From Rhodothermus bifroesti (GTDB taxonomy: Bacteria > Bacteroidota > Rhodothermia > Rhodothermales > Rhodothermaceae), in the NCBI RefSeq assembly GCF_017908595.1, contig NZ_JAGKTL010000001.1, positions 62,001-126,000 on the forward strand: 64,000 nucleotides of DNA, read 5' to 3'. The number at the start of each line of letters is the position of its first letter. Position 1 is the first letter of the stretch. Position numbers and translations under genes: made by a program. The notes below the pieces were generated by a model. The model was not told the origin of the DNA, did no database searches, and was given only the letters and a program-made list of their open reading frames with translations. Shown piece after piece: positions 8,903 through 18,378 of this stretch.

Positions 8903-11433
8903 GGGGTTAGCATCACAGGGCCTAGGGCAAAAGCAGCCTTGCCTGTAGGACGCACGACCACTTGAATCCCTGCTATACGCGCAGGGTCTACGTGGGGCTT
9001 ACGTACCGTGGCCTCCAGAAAGTACGGCAAAAATTGCGGATAAGGCCGCGGCAGCAAAACCAAAGGAACGGGGCGCAGCGAACGGAGCGGCACGGTGTAG
9101 TCACGCCATTTGCTATCGAGGCGAAGCGTCGCAGCCCAGGCGACGCCTTCGTCGTCAACAAGTGCAAGCTCCAACACCTGCACCCCTTCCAAAGCTCGAG
9201 CACGCACCCGTAAGGCTGCGACCTGTTGCAACTGCGCAGCCATAGCCCGCTCGACGCGGAACGCAAACACACCCGATTCTGGATCCGGACCCGACGTGGT
9301 AACTTCAAGGGCCCATTGGCCCGGCACGTCCGTCGGCACCGCTTCAACCGAAAAACGGAAATCTCTTCGGAAACGCGGTAGCAGCAGCCTAGTGACATCC
9401 CGGGCTGCATCAAACAACACCCAGGGCGCCCCAGGTGCAACCAGTATGGTCTGCCAAAAAGTGCGGCCTGCGAAATCCCAGTCTATAGGTGCACGCGGCT
9501 CACCCCCGGGAAAGGTGTACGCGTTTCCTGCCTGATAAAGCGTCACAGCGTATTCCAGCTTACCCGGTCGCAGCACCGAAGCAGGCAACACTGCCCGATA
9601 GCGATCGCCCCCCAAAGCTTCCATGCGTACCCCTTGAAAACCACGCCATCCTGCACGCCGCACATAAAGCCACACCGAATCGACAGGCCAAGAGGCCACA
9701 AGCTGCACTTTGAGCTGCGCAGAAGTGTCCGCTACGAGCACCTCAGGAGGCGTATGCACTACGAGCGGTGGTGCTTCGGGAATGGGGGGCACGTAGAAAG
9801 GAGCCGGCCGCAGCGCTACCGCATCGACCGCAACATGGCGGGCACGCAGCACATATACGCCTGGACGTATGCCAAACGTACCCTCATGAACAGCCGGACG
9901 ATGCGTATTGCCCGCATTGAGGGGCTCTACCGTAAAGTCCAATCCCAAATCTGGCAAACGCACGCGCATCCGGCGCTCACGTGCCACCAAACGCGCCACA
10001 GACCGATGAAGACCGGTGGCACCAAACGGATCGGTAATCCAGAACGCATCAGGATAAACTTCAAGCCGCCACAGACCAGGCTGCAATCGATCCAAAAAGT
10101 AAGCCCCGGTCCCTTCATAATCCACAACAGGCGAGCTGCCTACACCCGCGATATGCCGGAGCTGGGCCGGCTGCGGTGGCATTGCGCTTGTCGTATTGGT
10201 GTAGTAAAACACCGTATCCGCGGCCATCACGCTTACGTCCTGGGTTGCATCCACCCAAAACGGCCCAAAGCGCGCGCTTTCGGGATACGTTCCCGCTGAG
10301 ACGCCCCGTGGAAGCTGGCGAAAAACCTCTCCGGCGATCATTAGGCTGACGGCTTTCGAAGGCGTATAAACCAGGTTTACATAGTGCGTAGGATATTCTG
10401 TATTGGCATCAGCAATAAAAAGAGGATCGTAGGCAAACTGCGTCGCCCACTGGAAGCCAGCTGCACGAAAGCTGCGCGCCATGGCCGGATACATGTACGA
10501 ACCGCCCACATCAGCTGCATCAAACTCATAAACCATGCGGGTTTTGTTCTGGCAAGCTGGAAAAGCTGCCGGAGGCACGAGATAACGGTCGACGTTAGGC
10601 AGCATGTTGCTTTCCAGCATTCGGCCTCGGACCAGTCCGGTCGGATACCACTGGAACGTGATGCCCTGAACATCTGCCTCGCAAACAGCTTGCCCGTGTG
10701 CCTCATGATAACCTTCGCTGATGTTGTAAAAAATCGGTTTGTTTAGCCCAGCTTCCCGTAGTGCCGCTACCAGTGTATTGATATACAGGCGAGTGGTATC
10801 GGGTGCAGTTCGGTGACAGGGCTCGTTGAAGATTTCAATCGCCAAAATGTCTGGATCGTCCCGATAGGACAATCCAGTGTACGGGTTAACATGTTGAATA
10901 AACTGCTGCAGATAATTTGCCTGAATACGCCAAGCAAGCGTATCAGCCGTAAGCTGACACTTCGTGTAGTTGTCTGAAAAGCCTCCGGTTTTAGGATCAG
11001 GCTCTGGATAACCGGTGCCCCACCAGGCGATAGGAGTAAGCACAATGGCAATACCCTGGGCTTTGAGCCGAGCGATGAGGTAGTCCAGCAGGTCCAAGTG
11101 CTCGTTCTCAACAAGATTACCTCGATGATCCGTAATCTCTCGGTCCCACACATGAATCCGGAAGGCGTCTAGGCGCAGCCGGGCTAGATGCGCAACGTCG
11201 GCCTCAATGGCCCGCCGCAAATCCACACGCCGCCGCTGGTGGGCCCTATAGGCATGCGCAAAAGGAGTGGTGTAGTTGACGCCGAATAGGGCGACCTCGG
11301 CATCGGTAGCTACCCATCGCCAGACGCCTTGGCTATCGACATACGTCAGGGACGATGCCCTTTCCTGCGCATAGGCTGAAGCTATGCTCATGCAGAGCAG
11401 CAGTCCCTTGAACCAAGCACTGCGTGGAGCCAT
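8899..11433 (-). CDS. Secreted GH5-like multidomain glycoside hydrolase
   Basis: An 844-residue exported enzyme with a signal peptide ending near SAYAQ. Residues about 30-400 form a clan GH-A TIM barrel: RIHVWDREI, then the acid/base glutamate in IEIFNEPCH at the end of strand 4, and a likely nucleophile glutamate in MVYEFDAADV. Two beta-sandwich modules follow, at about 540-660 and 670-844; the last resembles a family-11-type carbohydrate-binding fold. It would cut a plant polysaccharide outside the cell. Beta-galactan or mannan are reasonable guesses given the galactose/arabinose context, but the subfamily is not clear. A 105-base gap with an AT-rich, palindrome-bearing segment separates it from GH127 upstream, so it may have its own promoter. 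Confidence 0.8.
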   Translation of the reverse strand: MAPRSAWFKGLLLCMSIASAYAQERASSLTYVDSQGVWRWVATDAEVALFGVNYTTPFAHAYRAHQRRRVDLRRAIEADVAHLARLRLDAFRIHVWDREITDHRGNLVENEHLDLLDYLIARLKAQGIAIVLTPIAWWGTGYPEPDPKTGGFSDNYTKCQLTADTLAWRIQANYLQQFIQHVNPYTGLSYRDDPDILAIEIFNEPCHRTAPDTTRLYINTLVAALREAGLNKPIFYNISEGYHEAHGQAVCEADVQGITFQWYPTGLVRGRMLESNMLPNVDRYLVPPAAFPACQNKTRMVYEFDAADVGGSYMYPAMARSFRAAGFQWATQFAYDPLFIADANTEYPTHYVNLVYTPSKAVSLMIAGEVFRQLPRGVSAGTYPESARFGPFWVDATQDVSVMAADTVFYYTNTTSAMPPQPAQLRHIAGVGSSPVVDYEGTGAYFLDRLQPGLWRLEVYPDAFWITDPFGATGLHRSVARLVARERRMRVRLPDLGLDFTVEPLNAGNTHRPAVHEGTFGIRPGVYVLRARHVAVDAVALRPAPFYVPPIPEAPPLVVHTPPEVLVADTSAQLKVQLVASWPVDSVWLYVRRAGWRGFQGVRMEALGGDRYRAVLPASVLRPGKLEYAVTLYQAGNAYTFPGGEPRAPIDWDFAGRTFWQTILVAPGAPWVLFDAARDVTRLLLPRFRRDFRFSVEAVPTDVPGQWALEVTTSGPDPESGVFAFRVERAMAAQLQQVAALRVRARALEGVQVLELALVDDEGVAWAATLRLDSKWRDYTVPLRSLRPVPLVLLPRPYPQFLPYFLEATVRKPHVDPARIAGIQVVVRPTGKAAFALGPVMLTP

Positions 11434-11474
11434 ATCCCTGTTATGATGGATAAAGTATCGGTATAAAACAAAAT

Positions 11475-11484
11475 AAACCGGTTT
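11475..11484. promoter_or_regulatory. Candidate operator palindrome upstream of the GH5-like gene
   Basis: AAACCGGTTT is a perfect 10-bp palindrome with a central CG, lying 42-51 bases before the glycosidase start in an AT-rich gap. LacI-family operators are symmetric about a central CG, so this may be a regulator site. A partial match (ATACCGGTTC) occurs at 5036-5045 before galT. Support is by eye only. Confidence 0.35.
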
Positions 11485-11538
11485 TAAAAGTCAACACAAA
11501 AATTTATATCATGACCATAATGTGTTGCTGTAGGGGGA

Positions 11539-13485
11539 CTATCTACACCGATCCCAGTAGATCGTGTAGCGTTCGTGGTGGACCTCGTAGAAGGGCTTAA
11601 GCAGCACGTCGGCAGGCTGACCCGCGCCAACGGTATGAAAACGCAGCTCACCGCTTGTAGCTAGCGGTTTGACCCAGGTCTCCACACGGTTCAGATCGCC
11701 ACATAGGCGTGGTACAGAAGGGGCTGGCCAGTTGAAAAAGTCCCATTGATTCCGCGCGTAGGCTCCCCCTTCAGGTAATCCCCGATTACCAAAAACGCCG
11801 GCCAGCACGATTGGGCCATACAAAATGGCAAATCGATCTGGATTGTCCGGCATTGTCTCGACGTGCAAGCGTAAGGGTAGGGTAAGCTCAAGCTGATCTC
11901 CTGGATGCCAAAGACGATCTAGGGTAAGATAGCTTCCTGGGTGGCTCGCTAGCTGCTGCACTTCACCGTTAAGGCGCACCTCCAGACTTCCTTGGGCCCA
12001 CGAAGGATGGCGCACCCGCACCACCAGGCGTTGCGTCATTTCAGGATTGAATTTCAACCGCACCTGATTGCTTTCTGGGAAAGCCGTTTCCAGGCGCACG
12101 GTTAGTGCCCGTTCTTTCCACGTGAGCTCTGAAGGAATAAACAGGTTCACATAGAGCGTATCCCCATTGTAAAAGTAAATGAATTCATTGTATTTGACGT
12201 GGTTTTCCATGCCCGTTCCGACGCAGCACCAGAATGCGTCCTCTGGGGTTGAATAGGTTTTAAAATGGCCGGGCCGAAGAGATACAAAATAGGTAAACAT
12301 ACCTTTATGCGGCTCTTGCGAGGCCAGGATGTGGTTGTACAGGGCCCGTTCATAGTAGTCGACGTAGCGCACTTTTTCGGGGTTAAGCGCAAAAAGGTGG
12401 CGCGTTAGACGCAGCATGTTATAGGTGTTACAAGTTTCGGCCGTGCGCTCATCGAGTCGACGGCTTAGGCTGTCGCGTGGGCCAAAGTGTTCGTTTTGCG
12501 AATTGCCCCCGATTACATACGTATGATGCTGCACTACCTCTTCCCAGAAAAACTCGGCGATGGCCCGCAGCGAATCGCTTCCGATCAGTTCATACTGTCG
12601 CACGACTCCGATCACCTTGGGAATCTGCGTATTGGCGTGGAGGCCGGTCAGGTTTGGGACGCCTCGGGCCAGTGGTGAAAGCACGGTGGCATGATAGAAC
12701 TTCTGGCTTAGCTCACGGTATCGCGGATTACCCGTTAGGCCATGCAAATGGGCCAGCACTTCATTCATACCCCCATGTTCGGTCTGCAGCATCTGCTGCC
12801 ATTGCGCCGGGGTTAGGTTTTTTGTGGTTTCATAAACCCAATCGGCCAAGCCTATAGCGATTTGTAGCGCCTGTTGACTTGCTGCGTACCAGTAGGCATC
12901 CAGTAACCCGGCGAACAGCTTGTGCAGGGTATACCAAGGTACCCAGGCGCCGTTTAAGGAAAAGGGCTTCGTTTCCCAGAGTTCACCCCGTGCAATTTCG
13001 GACCACAAACGCTCGCCTTCTGGAATAGCGCCAACATAGCCGTTGCCATGGGCTTGCTGAACTTCGGCTAAGGCTTGCACGATGTACGCAATACGTGTCT
13101 TTGCAAGGCTATCCCGCGTAGCTGCATAGTACATAGACAGGGCAGAAAGATAATGCCCTAAGGTATGTCCGGAAATGCCCAGCGACTCCCAACCCCCATA
13201 CTCTGGCGCCTTGGAAGCTAAGCCCGCAAAGCGGCGGAATCGGCTAAGCAATCGGTCAGGATCCAGCGAAAACAAATAGGCCGCATCCCGCTGCATAGCC
13301 GCTTTGAATGGACTGTCGAGCAGCTGCACCGCCTCGAACGGAAAGGCAAAGGCCCGTAGTCGCTCTTGGTAACGCGCGTCGGTTTCTTTGGTTAGGGGCT
13401 GAGCGCGCAACGTCCCGGATAAGCTGCTCCAAAGCGTTATGCCCACCAAAAGGCAAAAAAATGCCCGCATAATTATGGAACCCAT
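11539..13485 (-). CDS. GH127 beta-L-arabinofuranosidase (DUF1680 family), exported
   Basis: Removes beta-linked L-arabinofuranose, for example from arabinan side chains or hydroxyproline-rich glycoproteins. The 648-residue protein carries a signal peptide (cut near TLRAQ) and the family-defining segment ERTAETCNTYNMLRL followed by AFWCCVGTGMEN. Glu350, Cys352, Cys420 and Cys421 match the E-x-C and C-C pattern that binds zinc and supplies the cysteine nucleophile in characterised GH127 enzymes. The ATG at 13485 overlaps the upstream FG-GAP gene by 13 bases; the ATG at 13470 would just avoid overlap and begins nearer the hydrophobic core. It is the last gene of the arabinan operon before the gap at 11434-11538. 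Confidence 0.92.
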   Translation of the reverse strand: MGSIIMRAFFCLLVGITLWSSLSGTLRAQPLTKETDARYQERLRAFAFPFEAVQLLDSPFKAAMQRDAAYLFSLDPDRLLSRFRRFAGLASKAPEYGGWESLGISGHTLGHYLSALSMYYAATRDSLAKTRIAYIVQALAEVQQAHGNGYVGAIPEGERLWSEIARGELWETKPFSLNGAWVPWYTLHKLFAGLLDAYWYAASQQALQIAIGLADWVYETTKNLTPAQWQQMLQTEHGGMNEVLAHLHGLTGNPRYRELSQKFYHATVLSPLARGVPNLTGLHANTQIPKVIGVVRQYELIGSDSLRAIAEFFWEEVVQHHTYVIGGNSQNEHFGPRDSLSRRLDERTAETCNTYNMLRLTRHLFALNPEKVRYVDYYERALYNHILASQEPHKGMFTYFVSLRPGHFKTYSTPEDAFWCCVGTGMENHVKYNEFIYFYNGDTLYVNLFIPSELTWKERALTVRLETAFPESNQVRLKFNPEMTQRLVVRVRHPSWAQGSLEVRLNGEVQQLASHPGSYLTLDRLWHPGDQLELTLPLRLHVETMPDNPDRFAILYGPIVLAGVFGNRGLPEGGAYARNQWDFFNWPAPSVPRLCGDLNRVETWVKPLATSGELRFHTVGAGQPADVLLKPFYEVHHERYTIYWDRCR

Positions 13486-16400
13486 TGTTGCACAGTTTTT
13501 CCCTGGGCGGCATGAAACGTCACTTGCTGCACTTTTTTAGAAACGCAAAGCGTAGCACTGCTCTGCGAAAGATACCCACTGCCCCAGTACCGCTCGCGTC
13601 GCTCTACGCGGCCGGCAGGCAGGTGAAGCTGCGCATAAACAGCCTCAGATGGCCATGGCCAGCAGCTTACAGGAGGAGCGCTCCGGTAGCCCAGAAGATG
13701 CAGTGGGCCTTGATTTTGTGCTACCAGGTAAGCGGGTTCATTTTTAACCTGAAGGCGCACCAGCGCCTTTGCGTCACCGTCCACAAAAAAGCCGCTTTCC
13801 CTATGAGATACAGGGTGCAAATTCCCTTTGCCGTCTCCGCGCAGCCACAGCCCGATAAACGCATCATAACGGCCAGTTAGCACATCCGTAGCATAGTCAT
13901 TGCCCACGGCCAAAAGATCCAGTGAGCCATCGCCGTCCACATCTTCGGCCAGGAGCCCAAAAATAGGAGCTACTTGCGCTGCTAAGGGTAGCGGGCGCAC
14001 CTCAAAGCGATCGCCCTGATTTTCCAGATAGCTACTGGCTAGCTGATACGCCACGGCCACATAGGCCCCTTTTAATTGCGTTTCGTAGACCAAGTCTCTT
14101 AAGTGCGACCGAGCGTAGGTAGCATATGAACTCACCTGCAGTGCTCGGGGTAGCAAGACCTGCATGAAAAGCTCATCCATGCGCGGAACCAGCACTTCCC
14201 GACCCTGCAGATAGAAAGTCATGATCGGATCAATAAGCCCGTTTCCATCAAAATCAGCTGCATAAACACGTATCGGCTCTTGCCTAGAAGCGCGAAAGCG
14301 CGAGTTTAGTCCTGTATTTCCCGCCACATAATCAATATCACCATCTTGATCGAAATCGCCGCCAGTAATGCTATTCCACCAACCGTGGGTATGGGCTAAA
14401 CCTAATGCTGCCGTGACTTCACGAAAGCGTCCCTCCTGATTTTGCCATACCCGAACAGGCATAAACTCACCTACTACAATTAAGTCAGGCCAACCATCGT
14501 TGTTGTAATCACTCCAGAGTGCATCGTTCACCATGCCTGCCTCACCCAAGCCAGGAGCGATATCGTTCGTTACCTCTACAAAGCGCCCCCCTTCATTGCG
14601 CAGTAAGTAACTGCGTCCAGGTAATGGGTAGCGCAGCGGTCGCATCCGTCCGCCAATGAACAGATCAAGGTCACCATCTTGGTCAAAATCGGCCGCTCGG
14701 ACGACAGAGCTGCTTGTGCGTGCCTCCGGGAGAGCTAAGGGATCCCATATCAGTTGCCCCTGACCATCGTTGCGATACAGTCGATCTCGCAGATAGTCTG
14801 ATCCCTCAGGGAACTCTCCACTACCGCTAGCCACAAGTAAATCTAGATCGCCATCACCATCTGCATCAAAAAACAATGCCCCCTGATCCTCCAGCATGGC
14901 TGTAGGGTCTATCGGGCCTGCTTTGAAAAAACCCTCAGGTTGCTGCAAAAACAGCCATCCTGCCTGGGCGTAGGTGCCCCCGACATAGAAATCTTCACGT
15001 CCATCGCCGTTCACGTCACCTACAGCCAAGCCAGGACCTAGCTGTGAAAACGTGCGTGGCAAGAGCGGCTGCCGGATAAAGTCGCTGTAAAGATCTTCAA
15101 TATGGCGATACGGGGGCAACCGATCAGTGCGCTCTACCAACAATCCCTGAGGAATATCAGGAGGCTTAACGAACGCACCTGGTCCTTCAGGCTGATGCAG
15201 TACCAGCAGTGTATCGACTGGCAAACGAATCCATTTCGTTTGCTGCCCATTAGGCCAACGCACCTTGAGTGAGTCAATTTGTGCACACGAGCCCAACCCC
15301 AAATGCATCACATAATCAACCGACGACTGGTAACCTCGCACAACGTAATGCTGCTGCACCCAATGCAGGCTATCGCAATAGACTTCAACCCAAGCTCCTA
15401 AAGCACGTGTGTTGGGTGGGTGACCGCGCAAATCGAGCTGGACGTAATGCCCCTGCCCACCTCTGTTTTCGTAAAGCGCAATCGGCTGGTCAATCCGATT
15501 GACGATCACATCAAGATCGCCATCGCGATCCAAGTCTGCATACGCTGCACCATTAGAAAAAGAAGGGTCCGTAATCCCCCACGCCTTGCTTACCAACGCA
15601 AAGGTACCATCACCACGATTTCGAAAAACAGCGTCAGGCCGTGCCAGATCATACAACTCCCGAACCATGGAGATCAGCCGACGCTGCACCGAATCGGTAC
15701 CTAACCGACGTTCCTGTTGTAAGACTGGGATCATGCGGTCTTTGATAAAATCCATGTCGATTACAGCTCGGCGGTAACCGTTGGTAATCCAGAGATCTCG
15801 ATAGCCATCGTGATCGAAGTCCGCTAGCAAAGGGGCCCAGCTCCAGTCGGTAGCATCAATACCTGCTAGCTGTCCCACTTCACTGAAGGTAAGCTTCCCC
15901 TGGGCATTCAGCCCATGATTGAGCTGGAGGGTATTGCGCCAATACTGATAGTGATACCCTTCCTGAAGCATAGCTTGGTAATACCCAAAACTCGTTAGTG
16001 GGAAGGCCATCCTTTGGCGCTGGTCATGATCGGGGGGAAGCATTTCGACAACGACCAGGTCGAGCCAGCCATCGTTATTTATGTCAGCCAGATCGACCCC
16101 CATCGCTGAATAGCTGAAGTGTTTAAAGACCTGCCTGCCTACTTCTTTGAAGGTGCCATTACCCTGGTTTAGATAAAGGTAGTCGCTAGCCATAAAATCA
16201 TTAGCTACATAGATATCATCCCAACCATCACGGTTAACGTCTCCTACAACAACACCCAGTCCCATACCTGGATAGCGAATACCTGCCGCTAAAGTCACGT
16301 CTCGGAATGTTCCATTGCCTTCATTATGATACAGACGATCATTTCCAATCCCATAACCAGTAGAATCAATAGGTCGAATTCGATTTGGTTGTAAATCAAG

Positions 16401-16991
16401 CATAGAATGATTAAGCAAATACATATCGAGATATCCATCTCTATCATAATCAAAAAAGACTGCTTGTGTAGAATAGCTTGTATCGGCTATACCATAGCGT
16501 GAGGCTTGCTCAGAAAAGGTTAGATCTCCGTTGTTAATAAATAGCAAATTAGCTCGCTCTTCAGGTGGATACATTCCTGAGCGGCAAATGTAAAGATCTA
16601 GCCATCCATCCTCGTTGATATCGACAAACGTAGCTCCTGTAGCCCAACCAGTGACAACAATTCCCGAACGTTCGGTAATGTCTTCGAAGCGTAGATTCCC
16701 TCGATTCAAGTAGAGCCTGCCAGATATCATATTTCCGGTTACGTATAAATCTGGCAATCCATCATTATTGATATCACCTACGGCTACACCGCCACCATTA
16801 TAGAGGTAAAAAAAGGTCATGAGATTGTGACGTGCGTCTTCGTGAATGGTGTTCTGAAAGGTTAAGCCGCTCTCTTCGGGGTCACGTAGTACAAATTGCG
16901 AAGGCCTACCCTGTCGACAGCCCCATAGAATAAGCAGGAAGCTGCTTAGCTTAACGATAAGGTTAATTGCAATGCTTCTTGAGTTCCCCAT
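13473..16991 (-). CDS. FG-GAP/VCBS repeat lipoprotein with ASPIC/UnbV domain
   Basis: The ATG at 16991 has GAAGGAAG just upstream and begins a lipoprotein signal (lipobox LWGC); an in-frame extension to 17051 has neither and overlaps the previous gene. I count fourteen Asp-rich calcium-binding DxDxDG-type motifs in two groups of seven (for example DINNDGLPDLYV and DFDQDGDLDLFI). An ASPIC/UnbV segment sits between them (GAWVEVY..., LKVRWPNGQ). This is an integrin-alpha/CRTAC1-like beta-propeller architecture. It lies 7 bases after the upstream GH43 and overlaps GH127, so it is co-transcribed inside the arabinan locus. A surface glycan-binding or scaffold role is inference from that position. 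The 5' third looks AT-richer than its neighbours. Confidence 0.88.
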   Translation of the reverse strand: MGNSRSIAINLIVKLSSFLLILWGCRQGRPSQFVLRDPEESGLTFQNTIHEDARHNLMTFFYLYNGGGVAVGDINNDGLPDLYVTGNMISGRLYLNRGNLRFEDITERSGIVVTGWATGATFVDINEDGWLDLYICRSGMYPPEERANLLFINNGDLTFSEQASRYGIADTSYSTQAVFFDYDRDGYLDMYLLNHSMLDLQPNRIRPIDSTGYGIGNDRLYHNEGNGTFRDVTLAAGIRYPGMGLGVVVGDVNRDGWDDIYVANDFMASDYLYLNQGNGTFKEVGRQVFKHFSYSAMGVDLADINNDGWLDLVVVEMLPPDHDQRQRMAFPLTSFGYYQAMLQEGYHYQYWRNTLQLNHGLNAQGKLTFSEVGQLAGIDATDWSWAPLLADFDHDGYRDLWITNGYRRAVIDMDFIKDRMIPVLQQERRLGTDSVQRRLISMVRELYDLARPDAVFRNRGDGTFALVSKAWGITDPSFSNGAAYADLDRDGDLDVIVNRIDQPIALYENRGGQGHYVQLDLRGHPPNTRALGAWVEVYCDSLHWVQQHYVVRGYQSSVDYVMHLGLGSCAQIDSLKVRWPNGQQTKWIRLPVDTLLVLHQPEGPGAFVKPPDIPQGLLVERTDRLPPYRHIEDLYSDFIRQPLLPRTFSQLGPGLAVGDVNGDGREDFYVGGTYAQAGWLFLQQPEGFFKAGPIDPTAMLEDQGALFFDADGDGDLDLLVASGSGEFPEGSDYLRDRLYRNDGQGQLIWDPLALPEARTSSSVVRAADFDQDGDLDLFIGGRMRPLRYPLPGRSYLLRNEGGRFVEVTNDIAPGLGEAGMVNDALWSDYNNDGWPDLIVVGEFMPVRVWQNQEGRFREVTAALGLAHTHGWWNSITGGDFDQDGDIDYVAGNTGLNSRFRASRQEPIRVYAADFDGNGLIDPIMTFYLQGREVLVPRMDELFMQVLLPRALQVSSYATYARSHLRDLVYETQLKGAYVAVAYQLASSYLENQGDRFEVRPLPLAAQVAPIFGLLAEDVDGDGSLDLLAVGNDYATDVLTGRYDAFIGLWLRGDGKGNLHPVSHRESGFFVDGDAKALVRLQVKNEPAYLVAQNQGPLHLLGYRSAPPVSCWPWPSEAVYAQLHLPAGRVERRERYWGSGYLSQSSATLCVSKKVQQVTFHAAQGKTVQQWVP

Positions 16992-16998
16992 GCTTCCT

Positions 16999-18378
16999 TC
17001 AAGACACCGTTTTCCAAGCCCGCAGCACCTGGCCCGACTGGCTTCGTCCAACCGCCCAACGACCTTGGGGCTCTAATACCAAACGTTCCTCTACACTACC
17101 TACGGTTAAAACCAACTCTGATCCTTCCACACGCCAATTCCCAAGCCTGCTCCACAAGCCGTTACTGCCGCATTGCTCTAAGCTACCATCGTCTTGAAGT
17201 CGCAGCCGTACTCCTTGTCCGTAATCCACCGAGTATCCCCACACCCCTGCCAGATCCAAAGCCGCTACTTCTAAAGCTTCTCCAGGATACTTTCCATCAT
17301 AGGCCTCACCCACTACGGGCCAACCATTACGCCACAATAGCGATCGCACCTGCATCTTTATACGCCCCCCATCCAGCCCATCGTAAAAGTGATGCACAAA
17401 GAACCAACGCCCCTGACCATCTCGAAACACCCCATTGTGACCAGGCCCCCGTATGCGTCCATAGCTCTGCAACAAGAGCGTTCCCCCTCCTGTTAACATG
17501 GACCGACCTGCTTGATCTACATACGGCCCCGTAATCGCCACTGAGCGGCCTACCATCACCCGATAAGTACTCGCTGCTCCTTGGCAGCATGCGTCAAAAG
17601 AGACAAATAAATAGTAATAATTACCTTGCCGCACAATAAACGGCGCCTCAATGGCTCGTTCGATCGGGCGCTCTGCTAAGTGGTAAAAGGTAGTATAGTG
17701 CTCGTAGTCAGGATTGAGTAGCTTTCCCGTTGCCGGATCAATGCGATGCAAGTAAATCCCGCGCAGATAAGAGCCCCAAACCATCCAGGGGTTGCCTTCC
17801 TCGTCTAAAATGAAGTTGGGGTCAATCGAGCCATAGGGATCTTGATTAGGACGCGTCTCGACTACTTTACCTTGATCTTCCCAGCGATAATTTGGGCTAT
17901 ACGGATCTAATGTGACATTGGTAGCTACGCCAATAGCCGAATGTTGCTGACCTCCTGAGCAAGCATAGTAGAGGTAATACTTGCCGTTAAAAAACGAAAT
18001 GTCCGGTGCCCAAGGGAATTGAACGCCTGCGATAGACTGCGCACACCACTGAGGTACATCATTAGGCAATACAAACCCAGCCAGTTGCCAATTAATCAAA
18101 TCGGTGGATCGGCGAATAGGAATGCGGTGGCCTGTGGAGAACAAGTAAAATGCGCCTTCCTCTTCTACGTAAATCGCTGCTGGGTCATGCGCTGCAATAT
18201 CACCTACTTGCACCAGCGGGGTATAGTCTGCTACACTTGCCGTGCATGTTTCCTCCTGTAGTTCTGGCTCTACCCCTTTGTCAGCACAGGCACTTACTCC
18301 TACAACCCCAAGGAAAGCAAGCCATCTAAGTAAAGTTTGCTTATAGCAGCGCATAGGCCTTCGCGTTACGCTCGTCAA
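16999..18378 (-). CDS. GH43 arabinanase-like lipoprotein
   Basis: A 459-residue five-bladed propeller enzyme that would cut alpha-1,5-arabinan or remove arabinofuranose. Cys31 in VSAC is the lipobox, so it is anchored to a membrane, probably facing out. The three acidic catalytic residues of GH43 are visible: Asp65 in AHDPAAIY (general base), Asp186 in SIDPNF (pKa modulator) and Glu244 in AIEAPF (general acid). The C-terminal 90 residues add a beta-sandwich (GVWGYSVDY...) as in endo-arabinanases with a DUF5116/lipocalin-like tail. Its ATG overlaps the upstream GH43 stop by four bases (ATGA), so the two are translationally coupled. Confidence 0.92.
   Translation of the reverse strand: MTSVTRRPMRCYKQTLLRWLAFLGVVGVSACADKGVEPELQEETCTASVADYTPLVQVGDIAAHDPAAIYVEEEGAFYLFSTGHRIPIRRSTDLINWQLAGFVLPNDVPQWCAQSIAGVQFPWAPDISFFNGKYYLYYACSGGQQHSAIGVATNVTLDPYSPNYRWEDQGKVVETRPNQDPYGSIDPNFILDEEGNPWMVWGSYLRGIYLHRIDPATGKLLNPDYEHYTTFYHLAERPIERAIEAPFIVRQGNYYYLFVSFDACCQGAASTYRVMVGRSVAITGPYVDQAGRSMLTGGGTLLLQSYGRIRGPGHNGVFRDGQGRWFFVHHFYDGLDGGRIKMQVRSLLWRNGWPVVGEAYDGKYPGEALEVAALDLAGVWGYSVDYGQGVRLRLQDDGSLEQCGSNGLWSRLGNWRVEGSELVLTVGSVEERLVLEPQGRWAVGRSQSGQVLRAWKTVS

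Noticed and set aside
9634-10299. Long plus-strand open frame (221 codons) opposite the GH5-like gene
   Set aside because: It lies wholly antisense to a well-supported enzyme, has no ribosome site, and its translation is low-complexity Arg/His/Thr typical of a shadow frame.
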